From positions 1-54,459 of the forward strand of contig JAUCBJ010004653.1 of the NCBI GenBank assembly GCA_032718475.1: a stretch of DNA of 54,459 nt, in the 5' to 3' direction. Source of the stretch: Nemertoderma westbladi. Lineage: Eukaryota; Xenacoelomorpha; Nemertodermatida; Nemertodermatidae. Below are positions 38,019 to 47,684 of this stretch, piece by piece; positions within the stretch are counted from its first letter, which is position 1; every line of letters begins with the position of its first letter. A program made the position numbers and the translations under genes. The notes below the pieces were generated by a model. It saw only the letters and a program-made list of their open reading frames with translations. It was not told where the DNA came from and searched no databases.

Positions 38019-40226
38019 TTATCTTATATTACTATTGTAATACACATTATCATCCCTAGGCCTCCATAGGGGTACTCGTGGTACCGGTACATTCGCAGTG
38101 GAGTCTGCATGTCGAACGTCCGATAAATTAAGTCGACCCCCTTCTGGAACTCTCGGCGGTCTATAATCACTCGCATTGGGGTTTAGGGTTGTTTGTTTAT
38201 CTATGTCCGGCACTACTGTAGCTTGTTCTTGCTGGTCTACTGACTGATAGCCTACAGTAGCTGGCTGGCCTAGCCTACATAACGGATCGACGAGTTCATC
38301 CGAAGAGCGATCCTCCTGAGCCCTCGTCGCCCGCTCAGACTCGCCAGATTGCGTAAGTTGGCCAGTTCTTGCCCCCGGACATCCTTCGTAGTAGACTTCC
38401 TCCACTTTGCTACTGACTCGAACCGACGTGCGATCTCCCGAGTCTCGCAATCGCTCCTCCCAATCCGACTCTTCGCGTGAAGCGATTTGATTACCACAGT
38501 ACAACCTACTGCCGCTTTGCGGCACTGCAATGTCGTCTGTGTTATGTGTGGGTTGGTGTGAGTCACTGTCTATGTTATTAGACAGGACTGGTGCCTCCAC
38601 ATTACTTTGTATTATTATTGGTGCAATTATATTTGCGTTTTTATTATAATTTGCATTATATTGCAATAAATCAATATTTGGTGTTAAATTGTTATTTAAA
38701 TTTCCATTTAAATTAATACAATTATCAGTATCTCGGCTCATCAGCCTTATACTGTCTCCTTCAGAGACTCCCTGTACTAACCCCTGTGTTGCGGGTAACC
38801 TGGCCGATGTCTGAACGGCTTGCCGCTGTACAAGGTATGTCGGCCGACGGCCTGCTGTCTGGTCTATGTCAACCAGTTGGGTTTGTTTATTTAATAGATT
38901 TAAATTATTAAATTCTATGGGTTTATTTAATTCAACCCGATTATTTGTTTGCTTGCGGGCTGCGGCAACCTGCGCCAGACCGCACGGCACTGAGACACTT
39001 TGACTAACCTGGGTAGGGCGGGACACTGAACTACCATTCTCAGAGGCTGCTCGTAGACTAACTAACCGTTTTTGCTGTCGGGCCTCTAATTGTTGTTTCC
39101 TATTTTTCGCTAACCTGTGGGCCCTAACCCTTCTAGCCTTCTCTTCCCTCTCTAACTCCTGTTCTAGGAGTTCACCCTCCAGTTCCCGTTGTTCTATAAG
39201 GAACTGGGCATGTAGTTCTTCCTCCCTTACCCCCCTAGATGAAGCTACTGACATGTAGTTTGAGCGAACTTGGCTCGAAATAAAAGTCCCCCGATTGGAC
39301 TCAACCTGGGAAACTGAATCACTGGGTAGGAGCTCTGCTTCCGCCTCCCTCATCTCTCCCCCCAGTGGTACACTATCCCAATTTTTGGCGACAGCTGTCG
39401 CGGCTTCACCTACTACAACCTTACCAACCCTGTATATACCTACCAGTTTATGCGTAATATACAGTACAGTAAGTAAGTTGGCTATATGGTCCGTTATTTG
39501 GTCACTTGCCACCTCCTGCTGATATTTATTGAGGTGCTCTATGTACAAGTTTACCTGCTCGACGGCCTCGTCAATGTTGAAGTTTAACGTACCCGTCTTG
39601 ACCCCATCCTCCATATGGTCCCTAGCGCGTCTGTATTTCCGCGCCAGTTTCTCGACCTCACCTGTATCCCTAGAAGGAAGGGTCCCCTTCTCGATCGTAG
39701 ATCGCGTTAGGCGTCGGGCGCGGGTGGGTTTAACGGGTGATCCAGCTCGTGTATCGCTCCGTGCTCCCCGCGGCTGCAATCGAACGACCGCGTCCTCGAC
39801 CGTCGCTGCCCCCGCGGTGGCACCCGCAGGAGCACGTCTGTCGTCTGAATCGGAATGCTGCGGGCTCCCCCCATCAGGGCTCAGTGTCCTCGGCCGAACT
39901 GGGTGTTGCCCTGTTGTAGTTGGCAGTACCAGTCCAGTGCGCAAGTTCACCGCTGAACCGACGCGCCCTGGAACCGTGGATGTTTGGTTGGTATCAGGTA
40001 CATTGACTGACTCCGGTAAAACCGCCGAGTCAGAACATACCTCGGGTTGCGGGTCTCCTCCAATGGCCCCCTGGGAGCCGGGTTGATCCGCGTGGGATGA
40101 GTCTGACCATCCCTCGAACTGGCTGTCTGCTGAGCCGGTTGGAGTCCCGTCTAAGTGGGACGAATGTTCGGGGCCTACCGTACTGGCTGTGCCCCGCCGG
40201 GTTTCTCCTGGGATACCGGTACTCAT
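38019..40226 (-). CDS. BEL3 Gag N-terminal ORF (735 aa)
   Basis: Starts MSTGIPGETRRG. The first about 190 residues are Ser/Gly/Pro-rich and look disordered; a helical domain (about 195-305) with KYRRARDHMEDGVKTG and VEQVNLYIEHLNKYQQE follows, then a strong Arg/Glu coiled coil (about 340-415; LEQELEREEKARRVRAHRLA) and an Asn/Gln-rich linker. No zinc knuckle here; that lies downstream. It ends with TAA (38019-38021) in the same frame as the following Gag-Pol, so one stop codon is all that separates them. Whether that stop is native or a mutation is open. Its 5' third is duplicated at 49553-50047. Confidence 0.8.
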   Translation of the reverse strand: MSTGIPGETRRGTASTVGPEHSSHLDGTPTGSADSQFEGWSDSSHADQPGSQGAIGGDPQPEVCSDSAVLPESVNVPDTNQTSTVPGRVGSAVNLRTGLVLPTTTGQHPVRPRTLSPDGGSPQHSDSDDRRAPAGATAGAATVEDAVVRLQPRGARSDTRAGSPVKPTRARRLTRSTIEKGTLPSRDTGEVEKLARKYRRARDHMEDGVKTGTLNFNIDEAVEQVNLYIEHLNKYQQEVASDQITDHIANLLTVLYITHKLVGIYRVGKVVVGEAATAVAKNWDSVPLGGEMREAEAELLPSDSVSQVESNRGTFISSQVRSNYMSVASSRGVREEELHAQFLIEQRELEGELLEQELEREEKARRVRAHRLAKNRKQQLEARQQKRLVSLRAASENGSSVSRPTQVSQSVSVPCGLAQVAAARKQTNNRVELNKPIEFNNLNLLNKQTQLVDIDQTAGRRPTYLVQRQAVQTSARLPATQGLVQGVSEGDSIRLMSRDTDNCINLNGNLNNNLTPNIDLLQYNANYNKNANIIAPIIIQSNVEAPVLSNNIDSDSHQPTHNTDDIAVPQSGSRLYCGNQIASREESDWEERLRDSGDRTSVRVSSKVEEVYYEGCPGARTGQLTQSGESERATRAQEDRSSDELVDPLCRLGQPATVGYQSVDQQEQATVVPDIDKQTTLNPNASDYRPPRVPEGGRLNLSDVRHADSTANVPVPRVPLWRPRDDNVYYNSNIR

Positions 40227-40538
40227 TATCGCTGCGGGACAGCGTAGCTAGCGTAGGTACTTAGCGCGGAGGCGTTGGGCAGGGTACCGCACCGGTGACC
40301 GGTATGCTGGCTGTAAGCTGTTGTAATTGCTGACCGCGTACTGCCGTAGGGCTAGGCAACAGTTCGTAGGCCTACCCTACTACAACGACAACGTTTTTTA
40401 CCATAATTACCGGTGACCGGACCGGTACGCACTTACAGTTCTGTCGTTGATCGCTCCTTTTACTTTTACCTAGCTGGGTGCCTAGAGATGTTGAAGAAGC
40501 AGTTTTTAGCAGCCCTATCCGGACAATGCTTCTACTTT
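40227..40538 (-). other. BEL3 5' leader
   Basis: About 310 bp between the 5' LTR and the Gag ATG; no ORF. It contains palindromic ACCGGTGACCGGT-like sequence (two related copies at about 40290 and 40411). A primer-binding site should lie next to 40538, but I cannot assign the tRNA. Duplicated at about 50048-50359. Confidence 0.6.
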
Positions 40539-41079
40539 TATTCCCCACTGCTGGCTGATGAACCTGTGAGCCGCTAATAACGTGTAGCTCCCGCCCTTCC
40601 CGAACCCATGATAATAAAGTTGAATAGATCTTAGAATGATGTTGTTATGCATAAGTGAGTTTTATTGGCCGGTCTGTGAGTAACTGATGTTGAATGTCTG
40701 AAAAGGCAGAAACTACGGTAGAAGCAATGGCACGCTGTCAAGTACACTGCAGAAGGAATAATGCAGAGGTTGAGAAACGCCCTGCCTTATAGGTTCTGGC
40801 GGTAGAACCGTTAGCGAATGGGAGACAACAGCCACTCACAGAGCGCGGTATGATACACACCTATAAATAGCACCCAATCATGACACAGTAATACCATGGC
40901 TACGCTACACCTACTGTAAGGGCCGGTGGCAATGCTGTAATAGGTGAAGCGGCCGAAATGGTAGAACTATTGGTATTGTGGGTAGTTAAATGGGGAAAGA
41001 GAGATGAGGGAATATTGGAAATTGAAGCCCCTACCCATATAATGGTTCTTATGGCCGGGATGGCTGGGCTACGGTCACC
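40539..41079 (-). repeat. BEL3 5' LTR (541 bp)
   Basis: Near-identical to the 3' LTR apart from the longer segment at about 40970-41020 and a few substitutions, one of which changes the terminal base (GGTCACC here, GGTCACA in the other copies). A third copy lies at 50360-50900. Confidence 0.88.
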
Positions 41080-41084
41080 TATAT

Positions 41085-41655
41085 TATACGGTGCAATGCA
41101 ATAACACATAAAAATGTTCATTTTAATAACCTGAGTAACAGATTTACAGCATTACTATAATACTAATTTCTTTAATTATATTTACAGTGCATAGGGGGTG
41201 GCTGTTGGCCTCGACTGGCATTGCCATTGCAAACAGTCACAACCCCCATAATAAATCGTCGTTAGGTGACGAACAAGTGCAATTTCATATCATATGATTA
41301 CTATTATACAAACTTGAAACAAACTTCAAAACTAAACCGTTAGGCCTTCAGCAACGCAGGGAAAGGATGTCCACAACACACTAAAGCGCCCACATTAGAT
41401 TCGCCCGCGTGCCCTTTAAAGTATGCCCTCTCGCCATACAGCGCCCACTTCAGAGGAAGGTAAGACTTTGTTTGACGCCCTTGCCCGCAATAAGACCTTA
41501 GATCAGGGTAAAGCGTGACACCATCCTGGGACACCGTAAAATTTAGGATTAAATATTTCAGATTCAGACAGAGGCAAAAACCCGGATTAACCTGTATCTC
41601 CTACAGGTGTCAGCTATTGCTGTTCGTTAGTACGCGCAAGTACACTTCGTCACCT
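41085..41655. other. Non-coding block with an imperfect hairpin
   Basis: No ORF supported. A foldback at about 41192-41249 has arms GGGGGTGGCTGTT and AACAGTCACAACCCCC. The whole block is repeated at about 50906-51476. Confidence 0.45.
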
Positions 41656-41970
41656 TCAAGGCAGAACCCCCTACGTCGATTTTTTTAGATTTTCATGTTT
41701 TTGACTTTTTGGGTAATTCGATATCAGCTTTTTCGTCTGGCAGAACCCCGAAGCTTTTCGACCAGCCATTTTTGAGTTATAAGCCAAAGACAGTTCCCCG
41801 TAACTTATGCCCACTTCGAGGCAGAACCCCACAAGTCAATAATTGGCTTGCAAAACACCGTAAATTCAAGTATATGAAATTCAGTCCACCTGGCAAAACC
41901 CCTTAAATCAGAAATAACAACCAGTAAAACCCCTTAAATCAGAAACAATAACCTGGCAAAACCCCGTAAT
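41656..41970. repeat. Interspersed GGCA(G/A)AACCCC motif repeats, copy 1
   Basis: The motif occurs about six times at 41660, 41739, 41820, 41892, about 41920 and 41952, separated by 30-80 bp of varying sequence (AAATCAGAAA around the last ones). The same series recurs at about 51477-51791. No known family is recognised. Confidence 0.65.
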
Positions 41971-42000
41971 TTCTCATTTATATACTGGTTTGTATTGCGG

Positions 42001-42160
42001 CCATGACACAAACATTATTGAGGTAACACAAACATTAATCTGGGATACAAACATTTATCAGGGACACAAACATTAATCAGGGACACACATTAAGTGGTAC
42101 AAACATTAATAAGGGACAAAAACATTAATTAGGGACACACATTAATCAAGGGCACATACA
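42001..42160. repeat. Tandem GGGACACAAACATTAATCA array, copy 1
   Basis: About eight imperfect units of 16-20 bp with core ACA(A)ACATTAAT. Not a CRISPR array: units are contiguous and imperfect with no unique spacers. It ends exactly where the exon-bearing duplicated block begins (42164). A second copy is at 51822-51981. Confidence 0.75.
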
Positions 42161-43005
42161 TTTTGTAGTCACCCCTAGCAAACGAATGTCACAGAGAAAT
42201 CAGCTAATAAGTTGAATTTGCTTTTAAAAGTAAGCAATTCAAACGAAAACGCAGTGGAGGTGTACGTGGACGAGTGTAGTGGTGTTTGGGCGAGTTACGA
42301 AGTTAACAAAAGATTTTCCATTTTATTAAAATTCGTTGAAACTTTACTAAAACTAACAACCATGAATTGAATATCCTTGTGACATTTGTCCTGTTCGCTC
42401 ATTCATTATTATACTATCAGATTAATAATAATATTAACATAATATTAATTATGTTAATAAAATAATATTAACATAATGTCGCCTCCCTTGATGTTAATAA
42501 AGTTTGTTAAAGTATAAATAAAATAGAAGAAACAACAAAATAAAAGTTAAAAAATCTTATTATAAACAGTAGCAATACAGCCAGCAGAAATATAATCACT
42601 GAAATGGACTCAAGATAAACAATGTGGTAGGTAAATAACCGTAAAAGTATGGTTGGTGGGATCTCTTCAGCGGCGGGATTCAGTTGTGCATACAGAATCT
42701 CAGAGTCACACAGTCTTCAATAAAATAGTGTAATTTAGGGTGGCATAATTTTCTAAGGGCATTTTTTTCCTAGGAAAAATTTACAGGGGGGGGGGGGGGG
42801 GGCATTTTTTCCTAGGAAAATATGCCCCTCAGAGCACATTTTCCGGGGGGCATATTTTCCACGTAAAACTGGCAACCAGTACAACAGTAGCCTACCGCAG
42901 TAGCCTACAGCAGTAGCTACAATGTAAAGCTACTTATATACGGTGCTACGAATCATTATTCAATGTGAAATACTGTATGAGTGTATATATTCTAACATAA
43001 CTTAC

Positions 43006-43143
43006 CAATGCATGATTCAGGATTGGCCGTTATTGCATTCAGAGAATATCCGTTATTGCATTCACATGTGAATGAACCAAGAGTATTTGTGCAGCTGGCA
43101 TCAATGTGGCAGTTATGAGTATTGGTATTACATTCATCAATAT
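43006..43143 (-). CDS. Calcium-binding EGF-like exon 5, elongated form
   Basis: 46 codons; acceptor CTGCAG at 43144-43149, donor GTAAGT at 43000-43005, phase 1-1. The coding sequence appears the same as exon 3, including the frame-shifted internal duplication in the Cys5-Cys6 loop. The flanking intron differs slightly from that of exon 3, so this is a true second locus, not the same sequence listed twice. Confidence 0.87.
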
Positions 43144-43489
43144 CTGCAGCATAACATATATTGTTACTAATTAATTAAATATAAAGTGTATTCTGTATAC
43201 TGTATAGTATATAGCGTACTGCACGTGTGTTTGTCTTTCAAATAACCCTTTTAGGTACCTGTGATGCAATAAATTTATACATATAATGGGCAAGAAGGCT
43301 CTTAAACAGTAAGCTTTAGTTAGAGTTTGTTGCCAAATTGCTCCATTTATTTGGATTAATAAACGTTAAAACAATTATTGGTAAGCATTAATAAGACCAA
43401 AAGTTGAGATTTTTGAGTGACATTTAGAAACCACCAATTCAATAGTCTCCCACTCGAGGTCTACATGTTTAAACTTTAAATGTTACTAC

Positions 43490-44199
43490 TACACCTTTTC
43501 AACATGTATTTCTGAAAACATCACATTGATTTCAGAAAGGTCTATTTGGGTTTCAGTTTTTTTAATTTTGATTTCATAATGTTACAATTTGATTTCAATA
43601 AATCTATTTCGATTTCGGTAAATTCAAAGTAGATTTCAGTTCGGTTTTATGAAGTTTCATAAACGTCCCGTTTGAATTTCAGAAAATTATGTTCGATTTC
43701 AAATTTCCTTTCGAATTTCCGATTTTTCATTTGAATTTCAGAAAGAAGACAATGGAATACCTACAAAACTGCAATAATGGCAATAACAAACAAATAATTT
43801 GCAATTCTATGATGATGAAAATTATCATAGAATGTATGCTATCAAGTATGCTGTCTCCCCTTGTGAATTCTCTCTACATTTCCTGGCTTGGTCTCCTGAG
43901 AATCCCTTCAGCTGCGGGGCGAAACCTACCGATCAGCTGGCTGCTTTCAGCTGATCACTGATTGCATGCAACGTCTAGGTCGTGTTGCTTTTTAGTTTTT
44001 TACATACTTCGGTACTGACATACCTACCGGTACCAGTAAGGTTTTTTACTTCACGTGATTGATAAATAAATAAATATAATTCGTAATTATTGGTTACTCA
44101 AGCTTCTACTTCAATAATGAAAATTATAAGATTCTATAATTCAATTATATTTTTTGAAATCAAAGTAATGTTTTCTGAAATACATGTGGAAAAGGTGTA
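43490..44199. mobile_element. Long-TIR element, copy B (both ends present)
   Basis: Left arm from 43490 (TACACCTTTTCAACATGTATT) and right arm ending 44199 (ATACATGTGGAAAAGGTGTA) pair with a few mismatches over about 50 bp. About 710 bp, no transposase. The left half is rich in GATTTCA motifs. No clear target duplication. It abuts the LINE relic. Confidence 0.62.
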
Positions 44200-44204
44200 G
44201 ACCA

Positions 44205-44648
44205 CTACCTGTGACTTTCAAAGTGAACTGTCAAAATTTTGGTCTTTTTGGACTTAATAAAAAGACCAACACTAGAAGCAGTAGCCTGTTCTAATGAGCT
44301 GAAGAGCCGTTGGGCTCCCTCTAGTGATTCTGAGAGTACTCCTAAGTCATCAGCAAAGTCTAGATCAGTTAGGTATGTGGCAGGATTTCTTCGACTTCGG
44401 GAGCCAGTAGGAGGAGTTACCAACACCCCATCATCATTATGATGATCTGAGGACATGCTTAAATAGAACATAGACGACCACAATGAATAAGAATGGTGCA
44501 AGTGTGTCTCCCTGGAGGTACTCCCCAACTTCGAATGGAGCTGTGTCACCATCAACAGTAGACACAAATGTTGTCGAACCATCGTATACTGATCTGATTG
44601 CTCCATCTGCACTTGTAAAGTTTGCCGCTAGAGAGCAAAATATCTTAA
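44205..44648 (-). pseudogene. LINE reverse transcriptase relic, copy B
   Basis: Same fragment as at 12592-13030: VGEYLQGDTLAPFLFIVVV in one frame and TDLDFADDLGVLSES in another. It is ended on the plus map by the TTAA insertion site. Confidence 0.7.
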
Positions 44649-45360
44649 GGGGGGGGTACACCATTTTGGTCAAAAATATGTCGAATTTTTTTTTATTATC
44701 TATTATAATGCACCATTGAATGGTGTTTCCAAATCTGAAAACCGCTATTTAATAGCTCTTTCAGTTTTTAAGTTATAACAATTTCCATTTAGGGATTCCT
44801 ATTGAAATTACTATTACTATATATAATGAAAGGTCGATTATCTCAAAATATTTTTTTTATGAAATAGTCAACTTCAAAACCCTACTACTTCTACAATTTT
44901 TGAGCAATTAGTCTGAAACTTTCTGTGGGAGTCTACATAGCCACCCTGCATAAAAGTATCAGACAACTTTTCGAAATTATTTGTTAATAAAATTTAATAC
45001 TATTTATAACAAACCTAAAAATTAGGCATAAATTTGCAGCGCCACCTAGCGGTGCAGAATTATTTTAACAAAATTTCGCCTGATAGTTATGTTGCCCCAT
45101 CTTTGATCTATCATATAAAAAAACTTTCATGTGATTAGATTCAAAACTGTAAAAGCCTTAGGGTTTTAAGCGCAACCAAGTTTTTTTTGTTGTTAACTAG
45201 TATTAACTAATATTAAATAGCTAAAAATAAAAATTTTCTAACCTGTCATGTAGAATAGCATCTTAGGCACCTATATTCCAAATTATAGCCAAAACCAAAC
45301 AATTTTGAAACGCTGAGAGTGATAAATCGAAGAGTTGTCCGAAAATGGTGTACCCCCCCC
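44649..45360. mobile_element. 712-bp TTAA-flanked TIR element (piggyBac-like MITE)
   Basis: Terminal inverted repeats of 19 bp, GGGGGGGGTACACCATTTT at 44649-44667 and its reverse complement ending at 45360, are flanked by TTAA at 44645-44648 and 45361-45364. The matching position in copy A (about 13033-13036) has a single TTAA and no insertion, which is the empty site. TTAA target use with clean TIRs is typical of piggyBac-type elements. The interior is AT-rich with no ORF, so it is non-autonomous. Confidence 0.85.
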
Positions 45361-45447
45361 TTAAAGTGAAAACAGTATATATTTTCGTTATTAGTTTATA
45401 AGGGACATTAGCAGATATATAAAATACTGTATGCTAACATAACTTAC

Positions 45448-45570
45448 CAGTGCATGATACACCATCACCAGAATAGCCGTTATTACATTCACATGTGAAT
45501 GAACCAACAGTATTTGTGCATCTGGCATCAATGTGGCAGTTATCAGGATTGGTATAACATTCATCAATAT
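45448..45570 (-). CDS. Calcium-binding EGF-like exon 6
   Basis: 41 codons; acceptor CTGCAG at 45571-45576, donor GTAAGT at 45442-45447, phase 1-1. It begins DIDECYTNPDNC and ends [13 protein letters not shown]. Counterpart of exon 4, but it differs at several residues (Tyr after the first Cys, Arg before Cys3, CEC instead of CLC). All six Cys are kept. Confidence 0.88.
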
Positions 45571-46200
45571 CTGCAGCATATTATATATAGTAACTAATTA
45601 ATTAAATATAAATACGAAAAACCAAAAAAAACCATAAAAAGGGAGATGCAACTCCAATTCAAACTAAACCGTAGATCACTGGAGTTAGACATGGACGAGC
45701 TGGACATGACTTGTCTGCCCTGGATCGCTTGGAAATTCGACATCGCAAAATTCAGAAGCGAATAGAAGAATGAAGCGTAGGAGTGATCGAATGAGGAGAG
45801 GAATTCATCGAGGATTACTGTAAACGTTTTCCCCAGGTTATTCCTATGCTCAAACCTATGACTCCGATGGAACCGATTATAGTTGTAAAGACAAAGGAGA
45901 TATTGCCTGTGTGTTGGACTCAAAGTAACAGGTTTGTTATGTTGGAGTCGATTCCGCAACCACGAGCGACTTCATCGCCGATTTTAGCAGGTAAGGTAAG
46001 TAGTCCACCTACCATAAGCCGTAGTTTACTTGTAGAAAGAGACGAACCTGCGTTTATGACAATTAAACAGGTAAATAAGCCATTACCAGTTAAACCTTTA
46101 ACGTGCTGCATGAACCCAGTCATTTATAGACCGACAACGGCTAAACCGGAGCTCTTTATTCGACCTTTAACACATTGTGGAACGAAACGTACAACTTCGC

Positions 46201-46220
46201 GGAAGGCTTGCAAGCCTACC
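46201..46220. repeat. Palindromic mini-element, copy B of P2
   Basis: GGAAGGCTTGCAAGCCTACC; keeps the GGCT/AGCC pairing that the P2 copy at 15056 has lost. Confidence 0.8.
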
Positions 46221-46293
46221 GAATGACAATGGACTAACTTTGTGGGTAGTACACACAGGTTAGAACAGCACTTATCGAAACATACGACTTCGG

Positions 46294-46313
46294 GGAAGGC
46301 TTGCGAGCCTACC
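46294..46313. repeat. Palindromic mini-element, copy B of P3
   Basis: GGAAGGCTTGCGAGCCTACC, identical to P3. Confidence 0.8.
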
Positions 46314-46840
46314 GAACGACAAAGAACCGTGGATTCCGAAGAAAAGCGAATGCGGCCGACGAAATTTACATGCCGCACGTGAATTCGCCAACCACCGTAT
46401 CCCGACAACAGCGACTCACCCAGTGATTCAGAGTCGATGGAATGGGAAATATTCCATACTGGAGTGGCAGTGGATTATAAACGAGAGGAGAGATCGACAA
46501 ATCCATACATCGACAATCCTCCATGAGATACGCCCGCTCAGAAACCCACGTTGCAACCGGCCGAGGAGATTATCACTAGACAGCTCGCCGAAATAATGCG
46601 ACCTATAGCGGACTGACTGGCTCAGATCGAAGAGCGGCTTGAAGCTCCATCATCGGATCGATCACGGACCTGCATGGAATTGGAACGACCTAGACCACAT
46701 CGACCACCATATAGAGAACCGGAGGCCAGACAAACTCCGAACCATCGAGTAGACGATCCCGTTAAACTTTCCTACCGACGAACAATGCGCGGACGGGAAT
46801 GACTGGACGCTATTACCGAACAGGGACACGGACAGTTGGA

Positions 46841-47684
46841 CTTAGTCAATGAGATTGCTAAGTTTGAGCCAGACACGGATTACCAGCACAACAACCGCCG
46901 AAATTTTCTGGCAACACAAAACACTGGCGTATGCTGGTAGACTACGTAGAGTCCCAGATCGCTATGTGTGCCTTCACCTCAACAGAGAAGTTTAATTACT
47001 TGCTCCAAGTTCTATCTGGTGAGCCGAAAAGATTAGCGGAGACCTTCATCGGTGTTCCGAACGCCTTTGAGTTGGCATAAAACTGTTTGTTTTCCATATA
47101 CGGTGGCAACGTGGCCATGGCTACATCTATTATAGAAGACCTCTGTAGAGGTGGACCTATTTCGAAACCAATCGATCTTCTATGACTCGCGGATGAGATA
47201 AAAAACGCTATAGGGACTTTACGGTCCATTGGTCAACTCGAGTACGCCAACGCGCCAACAGTTCTAATTAGGATCATTGGCAGACTCCTCATTGGCTACG
47301 CCGAGAATGGCGACTAAAACACCAGTGTGAAGAGGTTGGCGGGCTACTGAAACTCACCGATGTTTACCAGTTGATCTCACGTCGCGGGAGGCCGTGGTTG
47401 AGACCATGTCTAACTATACGGCCCATCACATAGCGGCAGAAGGAATAGCTATTGTTGCACCGAATCGGACCAAGCAACTTCCGACGAACACGAAAGCCGT
47501 GACCTATGCCACCCCAACGGTCACTTCCAAGGTTCTGACGCCTATCGCCACCAAACAGCCACGTCAACAGTTGCTGGCAGATTTTGTGGGATGCCCATAC
47601 TGCGAGCGGAACGGCGGAAGATATAGCAGACACAAGCTACGTACGTGGATGTCGCGCTTTTAAAGATTTAGGAGTTGAGGAAAG
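46841..47684 (+). pseudogene. BEL2 copy B, gag DUF1759-like domain
   Basis: Counterpart of 15691-16520. A 1-nt deletion near 46865 and a TAA near 47078 add to the shared TGA, so this copy is more damaged here than copy A. Frame 47394-47663 is the following linker. Confidence 0.65.

Larger units (their letters stand above)
29936..41079 (-). mobile_element. BEL3: near-complete BEL/Pao LTR retrotransposon
   Basis: An 11.1-kb element read right to left: 5' LTR 40539-41079, leader, Gag, Gag-Pol, 3' hairpin-rich region, polypurine tract, 3' LTR 29936-30422. The 5-bp direct repeat TATAT flanks it at 29931-29935 and 41080-41084. The coding frame from 40226 down to 32664 is a single phase of 2521 codons broken by only three internal stops and no frameshift, so it is a young copy. 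Insertion was into sequence that continues as the repeat-rich block at 41085. Confidence 0.9.
42164..45634. repeat. Segmental duplication block, copy B (EGF exons 5 and 6)
   Basis: Matches 10571-13292 closely, with the same order of G-run, EGF exon, TIR element, LINE relic and EGF exon, but with a 712-bp TTAA element inserted at 44649. At about 45625-45635 it jumps to BEL2 sequence corresponding to about 14440, so about 1.15 kb of copy A (start of BEL2 and its gag N-terminus) is missing. Confidence 0.9.
45635..46840 (+). pseudogene. BEL2 copy B, gag coiled coil and linker
   Basis: Corresponds to 14440-15690. The Pro/Thr-rich linker frame 45846-46226 is open and ends KPTE as in copy A; the rest is broken by the same stops. 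Confidence 0.6.

Noticed and set aside
41709-41906. ORF within the GGCARAACCCC series, repeated at 51530
   Set aside because: It follows the repeat motif and shows no protein-like conservation apart from segmental identity.
42001-42160. Possible CRISPR-like array
   Set aside because: Units are contiguous, imperfect and lack unique spacers; the context is a eukaryotic genome with no cas genes.
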